Assembly: GCA_947501555.1 (NCBI GenBank)
Contig: CANMWG010000004.1
Location: forward strand, 186,001 to 250,000
Length of the DNA stretch: 64,000 bases
Origin: an uncultured Paracoccaceae bacterium
GTDB lineage: Bacteria; Pseudomonadota; Alphaproteobacteria; Rhodobacterales; Rhodobacteraceae
Direction of reading: 5' to 3'
The first letter of the stretch is position 1, and the number at the start of each line of letters is the position of its first letter. The notes under the pieces were generated by a model. The model searched no databases. It saw nothing but the letters and a program-made list of their open reading frames with translations, and was not told the origin of the DNA. Below, piece after piece: positions 52,602 through 61,993 of the stretch. The position numbers and the translations under genes were made by a program.

Positions 52602-53005
52602 TGTCAGGCCTTGTCCTCAAACTTAACCCAAAAGAACGCGTGCTTGTGAATGGCGCCGTCATCGAAAACGGCGACCGAAGGAGCCGGCTTTCCATTCTAA
52701 CGCCAAATGCGAACATTCTACGCTTGCGCGATGCCATTCGTCCGGACGAAGTGAACACGCCCGTTCGTCGTGTGTGTTACATCGCCCAACTTGTGTTGTC
52801 TGGCGATGCGCCCGAAGAAGACGCACAATTTCAGCTCTTGCGTGGCATCGAACAGCTTAGTCAAGCACTGCGCGATGATGACAGCCGCTCACATCTTGAT
52901 GCCGCAACCGATGCCACGAAACGCAGCGATTTTTACCGGGCCCTGAAGTCGTTGCGCAATTTACTTCCACGTGAGGCCCGTTTGTTGTCAGGAAACGCGA
53001 TATGA
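52601..53005 (+). CDS. flbT: Flagellin mRNA regulator FlbT
   Basis: 134 residues from the ATG at 52601, overlapping flaF. FlbT signature: 'LVLKLNPKERVLVNGAVIEN' and 'LYIAQ'-like 'VCYIAQLVLSGDAPEED'. A helical C-terminal part 'KRSDFYRALKSLRNLLPREA' follows. FlbT binds the flagellin leader and represses it. The end overlaps the DUF1217 gene by 4 nt. Confidence 0.93.
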   Translation: MSGLVLKLNPKERVLVNGAVIENGDRRSRLSILTPNANILRLRDAIRPDEVNTPVRRVCYIAQLVLSGDAPEEDAQFQLLRGIEQLSQALRDDDSRSHLDAATDATKRSDFYRALKSLRNLLPREARLLSGNAI

Positions 53006-53808
53006 GCTTTCAACCTGTCGTCCCACTAACAGGCTATGTTGGCTGGCGGTTCTTGGAACGCACGCTTGACGCGCAGCAAACAGCCTTTGCTGAAAGCTTG
53101 CCGATTGAACGCGCAACGACATACTTTAGCGAGAATATTGGCGATGTGAGAACTGCAGAAGATCTCGTCAATGACCGGCAACTGCTTTCTGTTGCCCTTG
53201 GCGCATTTGGACTTGATGACGATATCGACAATAAGTTCTTCATTAAGCAGATACTTGAAGACGGGACCATCGAAGATGACGCGTTGGCAAATCGGCTGGC
53301 CGACAGTCGCTACGCGGACTTTAGTCGCGCATTTGGGTTCGGTGACTTGTCTGTTCCCCGTACGGCGATCAGTTCCTTTCCAGCTGAGATTAACGAACGT
53401 TTTGAGGCGCGACAGTTTGAACGCGCTGTAGGTGATCAGGATAATGATTTGCGGTTGGCAATGAACCTGAACACAGGACTAAGTGACGTTCTTGAAGGCA
53501 GCAGCACGACAGCCGGACAATGGTTTTCGATCATGGGGAATGCTCCGCTGAGGAGCGTCTTCCAAACAGCCTTGGGCCTGCCTGACAGTATTGCCAGCAT
53601 TGATATCGATCAACAGCGTGAAATTTTCCAAGAACGGGCAAATTCGATTCTTGGGACTGATGAGCTGTCGGAAATCGCGGACCCTGACACACAAGAGAAG
53701 CTCATCCGCTTGTTCCTTGTCCGGTCCGAGGCCGAATCGATCAGCATTTCTACAGGTTCATCTGCCGCATTGACCCTGCTACAGTCCGCACCGAGCCTCT
53801 TTGCCTAA
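53002..53808 (+). CDS. DUF1217 flagellar-associated protein
   Basis: 268 residues. DUF1217 features: 'YFSENIGDVRTAEDLVNDRQ', 'LLSVALGAFGLDDDIDNKFF', and 'LADSRYADFSRAFGFGD' in the first half. A second half of similar helical build contains 'DNDLRLAMNLNTGLSDVLEG'. The family is found in alphaproteobacterial flagellar clusters, with a presumed role in hook or rod export. It overlaps flbT and is the last gene before the IS remnant. Confidence 0.85.
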   Translation: MSFQPVVPLTGYVGWRFLERTLDAQQTAFAESLPIERATTYFSENIGDVRTAEDLVNDRQLLSVALGAFGLDDDIDNKFFIKQILEDGTIEDDALANRLADSRYADFSRAFGFGDLSVPRTAISSFPAEINERFEARQFERAVGDQDNDLRLAMNLNTGLSDVLEGSSTTAGQWFSIMGNAPLRSVFQTALGLPDSIASIDIDQQREIFQERANSILGTDELSEIADPDTQEKLIRLFLVRSEAESISISTGSSAALTLLQSAPSLFA

Positions 53809-54055
53809 GCCCGCTTTCGGCACCGGATAATTTGAACTGAGCAAGCAAAGAGGTCCATGCCTATCTTGGGCCTGAAAAAATTCAGGGTTCCCTGTTTACA
53901 CAATGTCGAAGCCAACTTCCAGAAAGGAGGCTTGCGTAAATGAGAACCGGTTTGATGCGTCGAATATCCGCGGGCACCAGCTTGAGCTACATTATCTTGA
54001 TAAAGTCAGCGGCGCGACGTCAAGGTAAAAGCCTTTCTCTGGAAGTGGCGTTTAG

Positions 54056-54505
54056 GAGATTCCTCGTAGTGTATTTGCGCGTGTTACCAAGGCTACCAGC
54101 GAAAGTCTGGTCCTTGAAAATGCATTGATTGATGGTGCTATTTTTGGGGCTTACCAGAAGATTGTGAGCGTTAAAGGTAGACTGAGGCCCCAGTCAATGG
54201 GCACGCGTGGCGGGTTGGTGGCCAAAATCGTCGATTTTGTGGGTGCGCCTCGCAATCTGGTTAAGTTCGTGCTGCGTTCTGATCTGGCCCACGACAAGAA
54301 GGGCGTCTCGCTGGTCAGCAATGACATGTTATTCGATACTTTTTAGGCACACGTCGCTTTTGATGCTGACTGGTGATCAAGAGACCTCGACGCGATCCGT
54401 GCAACAGCCGTGCTGCCACCCAAAGCCGAATACGAAGGCCAGCGTTTACCAGGCGCTGTGATCCTAAAGTGGCGGGATACTAAGGACATTTGGGTCTCTA
54501 AGTGA
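54056..54505 (+). pseudogene. Decayed IS5-type transposase fragment
   Basis: A translation in pieces gives 'VLENALIDGAIFGAYQKI', 'MGTRGGLVAKIVDFVGAPRN' and 'LVKFVLRSDLAHDKKGVSLV'. After a frame change 'FDADW' and then 'DLDAIRATAVLPPKA' follow, matching the DDE core of IS5-family transposases (ID.T....H, RGG..TKI, G...HD, ADKAFDADW). In-frame stops and a shift at about 54345 break it. No terminal repeats were seen. It separates the DUF1217 gene from fliI. The upstream 53860-54050 may hold more of it. Confidence 0.75.
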
Positions 54506-54546
54506 AAGAGCTTAGATCGCATAATTCCACATGCCTTTGTCATCGG

Positions 54547-55905
54547 TCAGCCTACGGTCTTTTGCAGGTCTTCAGCGGTCATCCGACTACCTGCTCCTGC
54601 CAATGCCTGCCGCAATTTTGCGAAATGCGCCAAGGTGCCGCGCGTGTCCTTGATCGTCAAAAACGTGTTCAGCGCGGAAACACAGTTTATCGCCGCATCC
54701 ACATCCTTGTCAGAGCCTGCAGTGTAAAGGCCCGACTGTACCATCAGAGCCGCCTTGTCGTAGGTGCCCAGATGCGCGCGTGCCTGCGCGATCATATCGT
54801 TTTCCTGGTTGCTGGCCGCAGCAGGCAGCGCGCGAGAAACCGAACGCAGGACATTGATTGCTGGAAATTGACCGCGCTCTGCGATGTCTCTGTCCAAGAT
54901 CACATGCCCGTCAAGGACGCCGCGCAACATATCGGCAACAGGCTCATCCATGTCGGAGCCGGCAACCAAAACCGAGAAAACAGCCGTGATATCGCCAGCG
55001 CCAGGCAAACCTGGCCCTGCGCGTTCACAAAGTGATGCAATCGCTGGACCCGTTGACGCCGGAAATCCACGTAAATTTGCAGCCTCACCGCCGGCCACCG
55101 CCACTTCGCGATGGGCTTCACAGAACCGTGTAATTGAGTCGATCAATAAGAGGACCTGGTGACCATCATCCCGAAAGTGTTCAGCAACGGCCGTTGCAGC
55201 CCAGGCACATTGACGACGCATCTGCGGTGACCGATCCGAGGTGGCTGCCACAATCACGGCGCGCTTCATGCCCTCCGGGCCCAGGACTTCTTCGACAAAA
55301 TGGCGCACTTCGCGACCCCGTTCGCCGACCAAAGCGATTACGATGACATTGGCGGTCACACCCCGGGCCAAATCGGCAAGCAGGGTCGATTTTCCGACGC
55401 CAGAACCCGCAAAAAGCCCAATGCGTTGACCCTGTACAATCGGTAATAATGTATTGAAAACAGCAAGCCCAGTCTCAAGCCGGGCCCCCATGGGGCGCCG
55501 GGCATGTGATGGCGGCGGGCTGGCTCTGCGCGGGCGAGGATTCAGGCCGGGCAGCAGTGGGCGACCATCTATAGGGCGGCCATCAGGGTCAATCACACGA
55601 CCGATCCAACTGTCATCGGGCGCAAAAACCGGCGGGCCGGTAAAGACCACACGATCGCCAATGGAAATTCCCTCCGGTTCGCCCTCCATCAAAAGATGCA
55701 CGGCTTCCCAATCGAGCTTTACCACCTCACCAACCATCCGGTTTTCGCCGATCATGACAGTTGCACGGTCCCCGACACGCGCCGAATCGACCACATTGCC
55801 AACCTGAACCGTTCCCCCTGAAACACCCGTCACACGGCCCACTTTATGAACAGGGTGTAAATCTGACACCGCCATTTGCATTTGATCGAGCATATTTTTG
55901 ATCAT
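54547..55905 (-). CDS. fliI: Flagellum-specific ATPase FliI
   Basis: 452 residues from the ATG at 55905; the frame extends to a GTG at 55929 and the true start is uncertain. Walker A is 'IGLFAGSGVGKSTLLADLAR', Walker B 'HQVLLLIDSITRFCEAHREV', and 'VIALVGERGREVRHFVEEVL' precedes it. Family order includes the 'PMGARLETGLAVFNTLLPI' segment. It energises export with FliH/FliJ. Relatives serve injectisomes as SctN; the flagellar neighbours here decide for FliI. Confidence 0.93.
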   Translation of the reverse strand: MIKNMLDQMQMAVSDLHPVHKVGRVTGVSGGTVQVGNVVDSARVGDRATVMIGENRMVGEVVKLDWEAVHLLMEGEPEGISIGDRVVFTGPPVFAPDDSWIGRVIDPDGRPIDGRPLLPGLNPRPRRASPPPSHARRPMGARLETGLAVFNTLLPIVQGQRIGLFAGSGVGKSTLLADLARGVTANVIVIALVGERGREVRHFVEEVLGPEGMKRAVIVAATSDRSPQMRRQCAWAATAVAEHFRDDGHQVLLLIDSITRFCEAHREVAVAGGEAANLRGFPASTGPAIASLCERAGPGLPGAGDITAVFSVLVAGSDMDEPVADMLRGVLDGHVILDRDIAERGQFPAINVLRSVSRALPAAASNQENDMIAQARAHLGTYDKAALMVQSGLYTAGSDKDVDAAINCVSALNTFLTIKDTRGTLAHFAKLRQALAGAGSRMTAEDLQKTVG

Positions 55906-55991
55906 CTTTTGTTCTCGCCGGTTAACCACAAACCATTACTTAAGGAATCACCCTTAATGCTTCGTTGAAACCAGATGAGGGAGAATCCCCA

Positions 55992-56390
55992 ATGTACAGT
56001 TCACTGGATTTGTTCCAGACCGCACATGCGATGGCCCGCCATGCCGGGGCACGGCAAACCGTGGTCGCGCAGAACATCGCAAATGCGGATACGCCCGGTT
56101 ATGAGGCAACGCAAATTGCACCTTTCAAAGACGCATTTGATGGTACCGCCAGCTCCACGGGGATGCAGCGGCTGCAGCTGACACGGCCTGGTCATATGAC
56201 TGCAGGCGACCAAGCCACGGCGACCGCTACAATTACGACATCGGATAGCGAACCATCGCCCAATGGCAATACCGTTTCAATCGAAGATGAGCTGATGAAT
56301 TCAGTTGCCATCAGCCGCGAACACGACCGTGCGCTGGCCATCTACCGGCATACGATGACGGTTTTGCGCACCAGCCTTGGTAGAAATTAG
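55992..56390 (+). CDS. flgB: Flagellar basal-body rod protein FlgB
   Basis: 132 residues from the ATG at 55992 (GAGGGAG upstream). The rod-protein signature 'QNIANADTPGYEATQIAPFK' is present. The C-terminal helix is 'HDRALAIYRHTMTVLRTSLG'. It starts the operon flgB-flgC-fliE-fliQ-flgF-flgG-flgA-flgH-fliL and is divergent from fliI. FlgB is the proximal rod component. Confidence 0.93.
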   Translation: MYSSLDLFQTAHAMARHAGARQTVVAQNIANADTPGYEATQIAPFKDAFDGTASSTGMQRLQLTRPGHMTAGDQATATATITTSDSEPSPNGNTVSIEDELMNSVAISREHDRALAIYRHTMTVLRTSLGRN

Positions 56391-56399
56391 GGAACTTAG

Positions 56400-56792
56400 A
56401 TGACGGATTTCAGCGAAGCAATGTCGGTCGCGTCAAGCGGCATGAAGGCACAGGCGAACAGATTGCGCCACGTGTCCGAAAACATCGCCAACAACGATAC
56501 GCCAGGATATCGGCGCAAGGTTGTGGCCTTTGAGCAAATGGTCAGCCAAGGCACGCGCACCGGCGCCGTTGAAACTGGGCCCGTCCGGCTTGACCAAACC
56601 GATCTGACGCGCATCTACGATCCTGCTAACCCGCTCGCCGATGATACAGGCTATTTCGACGGGTCCAACGTCAACCTGCTGCTTGAGATCGCGGACGCCC
56701 GTGAAGCCCAACGCAGCTACGAAGCGAACCTCAAAGTATTTGATCAAGTGCGGCAGATGTCCTCTGCCCTCATGGAACTTCTGCGGAATTAA
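56400..56792 (+). CDS. flgC: Flagellar basal-body rod protein FlgC
   Basis: 130 residues, 9 nt after flgB. It has 'SENIANNDTPGYRRKVVAFE' (rod motif), 'DGSNVNLLLEIADAREAQRS', and 'YEANLKVFDQVRQMSSALMEL' as the C-terminal helix. Proximal rod subunit. Confidence 0.95.
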   Translation: MTDFSEAMSVASSGMKAQANRLRHVSENIANNDTPGYRRKVVAFEQMVSQGTRTGAVETGPVRLDQTDLTRIYDPANPLADDTGYFDGSNVNLLLEIADAREAQRSYEANLKVFDQVRQMSSALMELLRN

Positions 56793-56803
56793 GGAGCAAT
56801 ATC

Positions 56804-57085
56804 ATGGATATAAGTTCACTCGTCGCGCAAAATTACGCGGCCAGCAAGACAGCGACTTCCCCCGAACAAGGCACCGGTGGCAATGCGTTTCTGGGGGCGG
56901 CCCAGGATTTTATGACTACGCTGCAGACCAGTGAAAACACGGCCATGCAAGCGATGACAGCGGGCGCCGATCCGCATGCGCTGGTTCAGGCTCTGGCGCA
57001 GACGGAACTTGCCGTCCAAACCGCCGTAACCGTGCGTGACAGGGTTGTCGAAGCCTACCAAGAAATCCTGCGAATGCCCGTCTGA
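56804..57085 (+). CDS. fliE: Flagellar hook-basal body complex protein FliE
   Basis: 93 residues, 11 nt after flgC. The C-terminal FliE core 'LVQALAQTELAVQTAVTVRD' and 'RVVEAYQEILRMPV' is clear. It links the MS ring to the rod. The stop shares the ATGA with fliQ. Confidence 0.92.
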   Translation: MDISSLVAQNYAASKTATSPEQGTGGNAFLGAAQDFMTTLQTSENTAMQAMTAGADPHALVQALAQTELAVQTAVTVRDRVVEAYQEILRMPV

Positions 57086-57351
57086 TGAGTGAAGCTCTGT
57101 TCTACGACATACTCCGGCAGGGATTATGGGTTGCAGTTGTGATCTCAATCCCGATCCTGACAGTCGCATTGGCGGCTGGTTTGACGGTGGGTCTATTTCA
57201 GGCGCTTACATCCATTCAAGAAATGACGCTGACATTTGTGCCCAAGCTGGCCGCGATCATCGGCATTTTCTGGATGACTATGGCCTTTATGTCCGAAACA
57301 TTGGTCGCCCTCTTCAAAGATACTCTCGTCCCGATCATCGCCGGAGGATAG
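57085..57351 (+). CDS. fliQ: Flagellar export apparatus protein FliQ
   Basis: 88 residues, overlapping fliE. Two transmembrane helices with the FliQ signature 'LGLFQALTSIQEMTLTFVPK' ('TVGLFQALTSIQEMTLTFVP' here). Part of the FliPQR export gate. FliR and FlhB/FlhA are encoded farther right on the other strand; FliP is not in the window. Confidence 0.95.
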   Translation: MSEALFYDILRQGLWVAVVISIPILTVALAAGLTVGLFQALTSIQEMTLTFVPKLAAIIGIFWMTMAFMSETLVALFKDTLVPIIAGG

Positions 57352-57353
57352 GC

Positions 57354-58070
57354 ATGGACAACGCATCATACACCACATTGACCCGACAATCGGGGCTTAT
57401 GCGCGAAATGCAGACATTGGCGAATAACATCGCCAATGCCTCAACCACTGGTTTCCGCGCGGAAGAGGTGATGTTTTCCGAACATGTCAAATCATTGGGG
57501 CCTGGTGCAACGTCGCTATCTATGGCCAGCGCTGCCGTGCGTGACACAGTGATGACGCAAGGCACATTGTCGCAAACCGGCGGCACCTTTGATCTGGCGA
57601 TTGAGGGTGAAGGGTTTTTCCTGATTGAAACGCCCAATGGGCAAAGACTGACGCGGGCAGGGTCGTTTACACCCAATCAGAACGGCGATCTTGTCACCGC
57701 AGATGGTTACCCCGTGCTGGATGCCGGCGGCGCGCCGGTGTTTGTTCCACAGGGCTTGGGTACTGTCGGCATCGGTGCAGATGGCACGATCAGCGCGGGC
57801 GGTCAGCCAATTGGGCAAATCGGTTTGGTCATCCCCGTGGATCCAAACACCATGGTCCGCGAAAGTGGTGTGATGTTTGACGCCCAAGGCGGATTTGATG
57901 TGGCCCCTGACGGGCGCATGCTGCAGGGCTTTCTAGAAGATTCCAACGTGAACCCAATCCTGCAGGTCAGCCGCATGATTGAGGTCCAGCGTGCCTACGA
58001 ATTGGGCCAAAGCTTTCTTGACAAAGAAGATGAGCGCATTCGCAGCGTCATCAAATCCGTGGGGCGATAA
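57354..58070 (+). CDS. flgF: Flagellar basal-body rod protein FlgF
   Basis: 238 residues from the ATG at 57354; the longer frame inside fliQ is rejected. Rod signature 'TLANNIANASTTGFRAEEVM', 'FDLAIEGEGFFLIETPNGQR' in the middle, and the C-terminal 'VSRMIEVQRAYELGQSFLDK'. The length is short for FlgG and fits FlgF. Proximal rod. Confidence 0.93.
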   Translation: MDNASYTTLTRQSGLMREMQTLANNIANASTTGFRAEEVMFSEHVKSLGPGATSLSMASAAVRDTVMTQGTLSQTGGTFDLAIEGEGFFLIETPNGQRLTRAGSFTPNQNGDLVTADGYPVLDAGGAPVFVPQGLGTVGIGADGTISAGGQPIGQIGLVIPVDPNTMVRESGVMFDAQGGFDVAPDGRMLQGFLEDSNVNPILQVSRMIEVQRAYELGQSFLDKEDERIRSVIKSVGR

Positions 58071-58082
58071 AGGAGACTGACG

Positions 58083-58868
58083 ATGCGTGCACTCAAAATA
58101 GCGGCAGCCGGAATGACGGCGCAGCAGATGCGGGTCGAGGTGATTTCCAACAACCTCGCCAATATGAATACGACGGGCTACAACGCGCGACGCGCGGAAT
58201 TTGCCGATCTTCATTATCAACAACTTGCACGTCCGGGCACGATCAACGCCTCCGACGGGACGGTTCTGCCAACCGGCGTTCAACTTGGGTTGGGCGTGCG
58301 GGCAAGTGCGGTTTCAGTCATGCTCGCCCAAGGATCGCTAGCCGCTACTGGCGGTGATCTGGATGTGGCCATTGAGGGCGACGGATATCTTGAAGTCACC
58401 CTGCCGTCGGGTGTGTCTGCCTATACCCGTGACGGTGGGCTGAAGCTGACCGGCGACGGGTTGATCGTCACATCAGATGGCTATCCGGTCGTTCCGGATG
58501 TCACCATTCCGCGCGACACCAGATCGATTTCCATCAATGCGGAGGGCGAAATTTACGGCTACTTCGTTGACCAGGTCGAACCACAGCTCTTGGGGCAATT
58601 CACTCTCGCAGGCTTTACCAATCCCAAAGGGTTGGAAGCGATTGGATCGAACCTGTTCCTCGAAACGCCTGCCTCTGGCCCCTCTGCTGTGGGCACACCT
58701 GGCGAAGATGGGTTGGGCGTTTTGCGGCAAGGGTTTCTGGAAGACAGCTCTGTTGATCCAGTGCGCGAAGTCACAGATTTGATCGAGGCCCAGCGCGGAT
58801 ACGAATTGAACTCAAAGGTGATCACGGCTGCTGACCAAATGCTCAGCGCAATGGTGCAACTGAGATGA
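58083..58868 (+). CDS. flgG: Flagellar distal rod protein FlgG
   Basis: 261 residues, the usual FlgG length. 'VISNNLANMNTTGYNARRAE' at the start, 'GDLDVAIEGDGYLEVTLPSG' in the middle, and 'VREVTDLIEAQRGYELNSKV' at the end. It forms the distal rod. The stop overlaps the flgA start by 4 nt. Confidence 0.96.
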   Translation: MRALKIAAAGMTAQQMRVEVISNNLANMNTTGYNARRAEFADLHYQQLARPGTINASDGTVLPTGVQLGLGVRASAVSVMLAQGSLAATGGDLDVAIEGDGYLEVTLPSGVSAYTRDGGLKLTGDGLIVTSDGYPVVPDVTIPRDTRSISINAEGEIYGYFVDQVEPQLLGQFTLAGFTNPKGLEAIGSNLFLETPASGPSAVGTPGEDGLGVLRQGFLEDSSVDPVREVTDLIEAQRGYELNSKVITAADQMLSAMVQLR

Positions 58869-59281
58869 TCCGGCTGGCATTGGCCTTTTCGCTTTTGGCT
58901 GGTCCAGCGTTTGCGGACACTGTTGTTGCGGCGCGCACTATCCCGGCGCAGACAACCATCATGCCCGAGGATATTCTGCTGAACGGTCGCGATATTCCTG
59001 GTGGTGTGACAAACCCGGAAGATATCATCGGCATGGAGTCGCGGGTCGCTTTATTTGCAGGGCGCCCGATCCGGGCTGCTGATGTGGGTTTTCCTGCGGT
59101 GGTCGAACGCAACCAGATTGTTCAACTGCTTTACGCACAAAACGGTCTCATGATCGCGACCGAAGGTCGCGCGTTGGGGCGTGCCGGGCCGGGTGATCGG
59201 ATCCGCGTGATGAATATCAGCTCACGCAGTACCGTGACAGCCCAGATTGGTGCCGACGGCATTGCATATGTGACGCGATAG
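58865..59281 (+). CDS. flgA: Flagellar P-ring assembly chaperone FlgA
   Basis: 138 residues. Signal peptide about 1-18 (LALAFSLLAGPAFA). SAF domain: 'VAARTIPAQTTIMPEDILLN', then 'GRPIRAADVGFPAVVERNQI'. The C-terminal half 'GRAGPGDRIRVMNISSRSTV' is typical. It helps FlgI assemble in the periplasm (FlgI is not in the window). Shorter than enteric FlgA (about 220), which is common in this group. Confidence 0.9.
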   Translation: MIRLALAFSLLAGPAFADTVVAARTIPAQTTIMPEDILLNGRDIPGGVTNPEDIIGMESRVALFAGRPIRAADVGFPAVVERNQIVQLLYAQNGLMIATEGRALGRAGPGDRIRVMNISSRSTVTAQIGADGIAYVTR

Positions 59282-59289
59282 GAAAACTC

Positions 59290-60012
59290 ATGCGTAAAAT
59301 TTTGATCTTGGTTACCGCCGTCGCTGGATGCACCACAACCCCGGTTGGTAGCCCGCCAGAGTTTTCACCACCCGAACGGGCGGTGGAACGCGAAGCGATG
59401 TTCAACCCTAGCTTCACGAATCCAGTGCTCACATCATCACTGGGCCCATCGCCGCGTGCGTCACTTTGGACTGGTGAACGGGGGTCGCTTCTGGGCGACA
59501 GGCGGGCGATGCAACGCGGCGATATCATGACTGTTGTTATTGAAATCGACGATAGCGCTGAGTTCTCAAATTCATCTGATCGGTCCCGTTCCGCGTCACA
59601 ACAGGCGGGCATTCCACAGCTTCTCGGTATCCCGCAACGGCTTGATCCGCGATTGCCTGAAGGGGCTTCTTCGGCCGATTTGGTTGATCTGAATTCGCAA
59701 AGTTCGTCGTCGGGGGATGGATCTGTTAGCCGCAATGAACGTTTGACGCTGCGGGTCGCCGTGACAATCACGGACGTCTTGCCCAACGGCGTCCTGGAAA
59801 TCGTAGGTCAGCAAGAGGTGCGGGTGAATTACGAATTGCGCGAATTGATCGTGACCGGGTTTGTCCGGCCAGAAGACATTACGCGCCAAAACGAAATCAC
59901 CTATGACAAAATCGCTTCGGCCCGCATTTCATATGGTGGGCGTGGGCAAATCACCGATATGCAACAGCCCCGCTACGGGCACCAAGTGCTTGAATCAGTT
60001 CTGCCGTTTTGA
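59290..60012 (+). CDS. flgH: Flagellar L-ring protein FlgH
   Basis: 240 residues. Lipobox VAGCTT (Cys about 17) after a short signal. FlgH features: 'SLLGDRRAMQRGDIMTVVIE', 'DVLPNGVLEIVGQQEVRVNY', 'LRELIVTGFVRPEDITRQNE'. The lipoprotein forms the outer-membrane ring. Confidence 0.95.
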   Translation: MRKILILVTAVAGCTTTPVGSPPEFSPPERAVEREAMFNPSFTNPVLTSSLGPSPRASLWTGERGSLLGDRRAMQRGDIMTVVIEIDDSAEFSNSSDRSRSASQQAGIPQLLGIPQRLDPRLPEGASSADLVDLNSQSSSSGDGSVSRNERLTLRVAVTITDVLPNGVLEIVGQQEVRVNYELRELIVTGFVRPEDITRQNEITYDKIASARISYGGRGQITDMQQPRYGHQVLESVLPF

Positions 60013-60036
60013 ACCAACCAGAAAGTTAATGCCGTG

Positions 60037-60528
60037 ATGAAAATTCTGCTACCAATCATTCTTTTGCTTGTTGGGGTCGGATCCGGCGTTGGCGCTGGCT
60101 TGGTGTTGAAACCAGAACCTGTCGAAGATGAGCTGGCTGATGGGAACCCTTGCGGCGATCCCATGGAAGTTATGGAGGCAGCCGCCCCTGCGCCAATCCC
60201 AGAAGAGCGTGAATATGCCAAGCTGAACAACCAGTTTATCATCCCGGTGGTTGACGACGGGCGCGTTGCCGCACTTGTCGTCATGTCACTGAATATTGAA
60301 GTCGAGATTGGTGGGCGTCCAGCTATTTTCGCAGCCGAACCAAAACTGCGTGACGCCTTCCTGCAAGTCATGTTCGATCATGCCAATGTTGGAGGGTTTT
60401 CGGGGAATTTCACGTCCGGAACCAATATGCGTTCATTGAGGAATGAGCTTTTGCGGGTTGCGCGGGAAATATCCGGTCCCAGTGTGTCTGACGTTTTGAT
60501 CATCGACATCGTACGTCAGGATTCGTAG
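60037..60528 (+). CDS. fliL: Flagellar basal body-associated protein FliL
   Basis: 163 residues from the ATG at 60037; a GTG is 3 nt upstream. One N-terminal membrane helix (LLPIILLLVGVGSGVGAGLV) and a periplasmic domain ending 'ISGPSVSDVLIIDIVRQDS'. FliL supports stator function. Its last 13 nt overlap the convergent helical gene. Confidence 0.9.
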   Translation: MKILLPIILLLVGVGSGVGAGLVLKPEPVEDELADGNPCGDPMEVMEAAAPAPIPEEREYAKLNNQFIIPVVDDGRVAALVVMSLNIEVEIGGRPAIFAAEPKLRDAFLQVMFDHANVGGFSGNFTSGTNMRSLRNELLRVAREISGPSVSDVLIIDIVRQDS

Positions 60529-60914
60529 CTCGTTCGGCGCCGTTTTTTTTGTTGGTCTGCGTCCAAGGTTTGCTGCAACAACGATTGCGCCACCTGATCC
60601 CGGCCGAATGCCTTTTTCAGCGCAAAACGACAATTGTCCTGCAGGGCAAGCACTTGGGCCAATTCCATGTTGATCGTGGCCCGACGTTGATCCACCCAAT
60701 GATGCCAACGAATGTCGGCGCCCGCGACAAGTGCGGCTTCATCTGGGGCACGTGGGGCATTCGCCTGGGCCGAGCGACTTTCGGTCAATTGTGCCAGATT
60801 GCGCCGCAAATCCACCTCTCGCGCAAGGAGTTCCGCCATGCGTGCCTGCGCGGCCCGGAATGATATGCCTGACAACGCAACCAGGCCCTCCATTTGCTCG
60901 GAGTCCTTGGTCAT
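60516..60914 (-). CDS. FliJ-sized coiled-coil flagellar protein
   Basis: 132 residues, helical throughout with a long amphipathic helix (FRAAQARMAELLAREVDLRR) and a basic C-terminus (DQQKKRRRTSYES). It overlaps flhB by 4 nt. FliJ-like export accessory proteins are about 140 residues and similarly helical, but sequence identity is not evident. No other function is suggested. Confidence 0.55.
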   Translation of the reverse strand: MTKDSEQMEGLVALSGISFRAAQARMAELLAREVDLRRNLAQLTESRSAQANAPRAPDEAALVAGADIRWHHWVDQRRATINMELAQVLALQDNCRFALKKAFGRDQVAQSLLQQTLDADQQKKRRRTSYES

Positions 60915-61993
60915 AGTTTGCGGGCTTTCTGTCTAATGGATTCCGCAAACCGAATGGCTGCAGCCACAGCCTGATAGTGCTCGGGCGCGATTTGATCACC
61001 TATATCGACGCCCGCATGCAACGCACGCGCGGTAGGCGGGTCAGAATGCACCGGCACGGCATTTTCATATGCCAATTCACGGATGCGTGCCGCGATTTCG
61101 TCCACACCCTTTGCCACACAAACAGGCGCGGCAGCAGCTGTTCGATCCCATTTCAGCGCGACTGCAAAATGGGTCGGGTTTACAATCACTACGTCAGCTG
61201 TGGGCACATCGGACAGCATCTTGTTCAAGGCCAGTTCTTGTGCCCTCTGTCGGCGCTGTTGTTTCATGACAGGATCGCCTTCGGATTGTTTATGCTCGTC
61301 CATCATTTCCTTGCGGCTCATCCGGTTCTTCCGGATATGTTCCGCGCTTTGCCAAAGATAGTCGACGCCCCCTAGGACTAAGGCCACAAGCAAAACAATG
61401 GCGGCAAGCGCCACAACCATGCGGCCCAGTTCAACCAGAACAAGCGCCGGTGGCAGGCGCACGCTACCAAGTATGCGGTCCATCTGTGCCGCTAGAAAAA
61501 ACCCAAGGATCACCGAGTAAATAACCAGCTTGGTTGTGCTTTTCAGAAATTCAAACAGTCCCTGCCTGCCAAATTTGTTCTTGATCCCAGACAGAGGCGA
61601 GATGCGGTTCAGCTTTGGGGCGATCTTACTGGGCGTGAATAAGATGGCCCGTTGAGCGACCAAAGCAAGCACGGCCAACACCGCCGGAAATACAAACCAA
61701 GGGGCCGTGCCCCAGAAGACTTCCTTCAAGATACCCGCATGAAATGCAGTGCCCGCACCTGCAAACATCTCAACAGACAAATCATGGGATTGACCCAATA
61801 ATGCGGTTAAGGCCGTGCTCAGACCGATCAATGCTGCCGGTCCCATGGTCATGCTGACAAGCAAGAAACCACCATAGGCCGCCGCGGTCGTCAGATCTGC
61901 CGATTTTGCAATTTCACCCTTCTTGCGGGCGTCATCTAGCTTTTTCTGTGTCGGATCAAATTGCTTATCATTGTCTTCGTCATCACCGCTCAT
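60911..61993 (-). CDS. flhB: Flagellar export apparatus switch protein FlhB
   Basis: 360 residues from the ATG at 61993, which overlaps the fliR stop as ATGA; a GTG at 61999 is the longer alternative. Four transmembrane helices, then the cytoplasmic domain with the autocleavage motif NPTH at residues 272-275 ('VVIVNPTHFAVALKWD'). It switches export from hook to filament substrates with FliK. Flagellar rather than injectisome (SctU) by its neighbours. Confidence 0.95.
   Translation of the reverse strand: MSGDDEDNDKQFDPTQKKLDDARKKGEIAKSADLTTAAAYGGFLLVSMTMGPAALIGLSTALTALLGQSHDLSVEMFAGAGTAFHAGILKEVFWGTAPWFVFPAVLAVLALVAQRAILFTPSKIAPKLNRISPLSGIKNKFGRQGLFEFLKSTTKLVIYSVILGFFLAAQMDRILGSVRLPPALVLVELGRMVVALAAIVLLVALVLGGVDYLWQSAEHIRKNRMSRKEMMDEHKQSEGDPVMKQQRRQRAQELALNKMLSDVPTADVVIVNPTHFAVALKWDRTAAAAPVCVAKGVDEIAARIRELAYENAVPVHSDPPTARALHAGVDIGDQIAPEHYQAVAAAIRFAESIRQKARKL

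Noticed and set aside
54547..55905. fliI as an injectisome ATPase (SctN)
   Set aside because: Immediate flanks are flagellar (DUF1217, flgB operon) and the injectisome genes are about 47 kb away.
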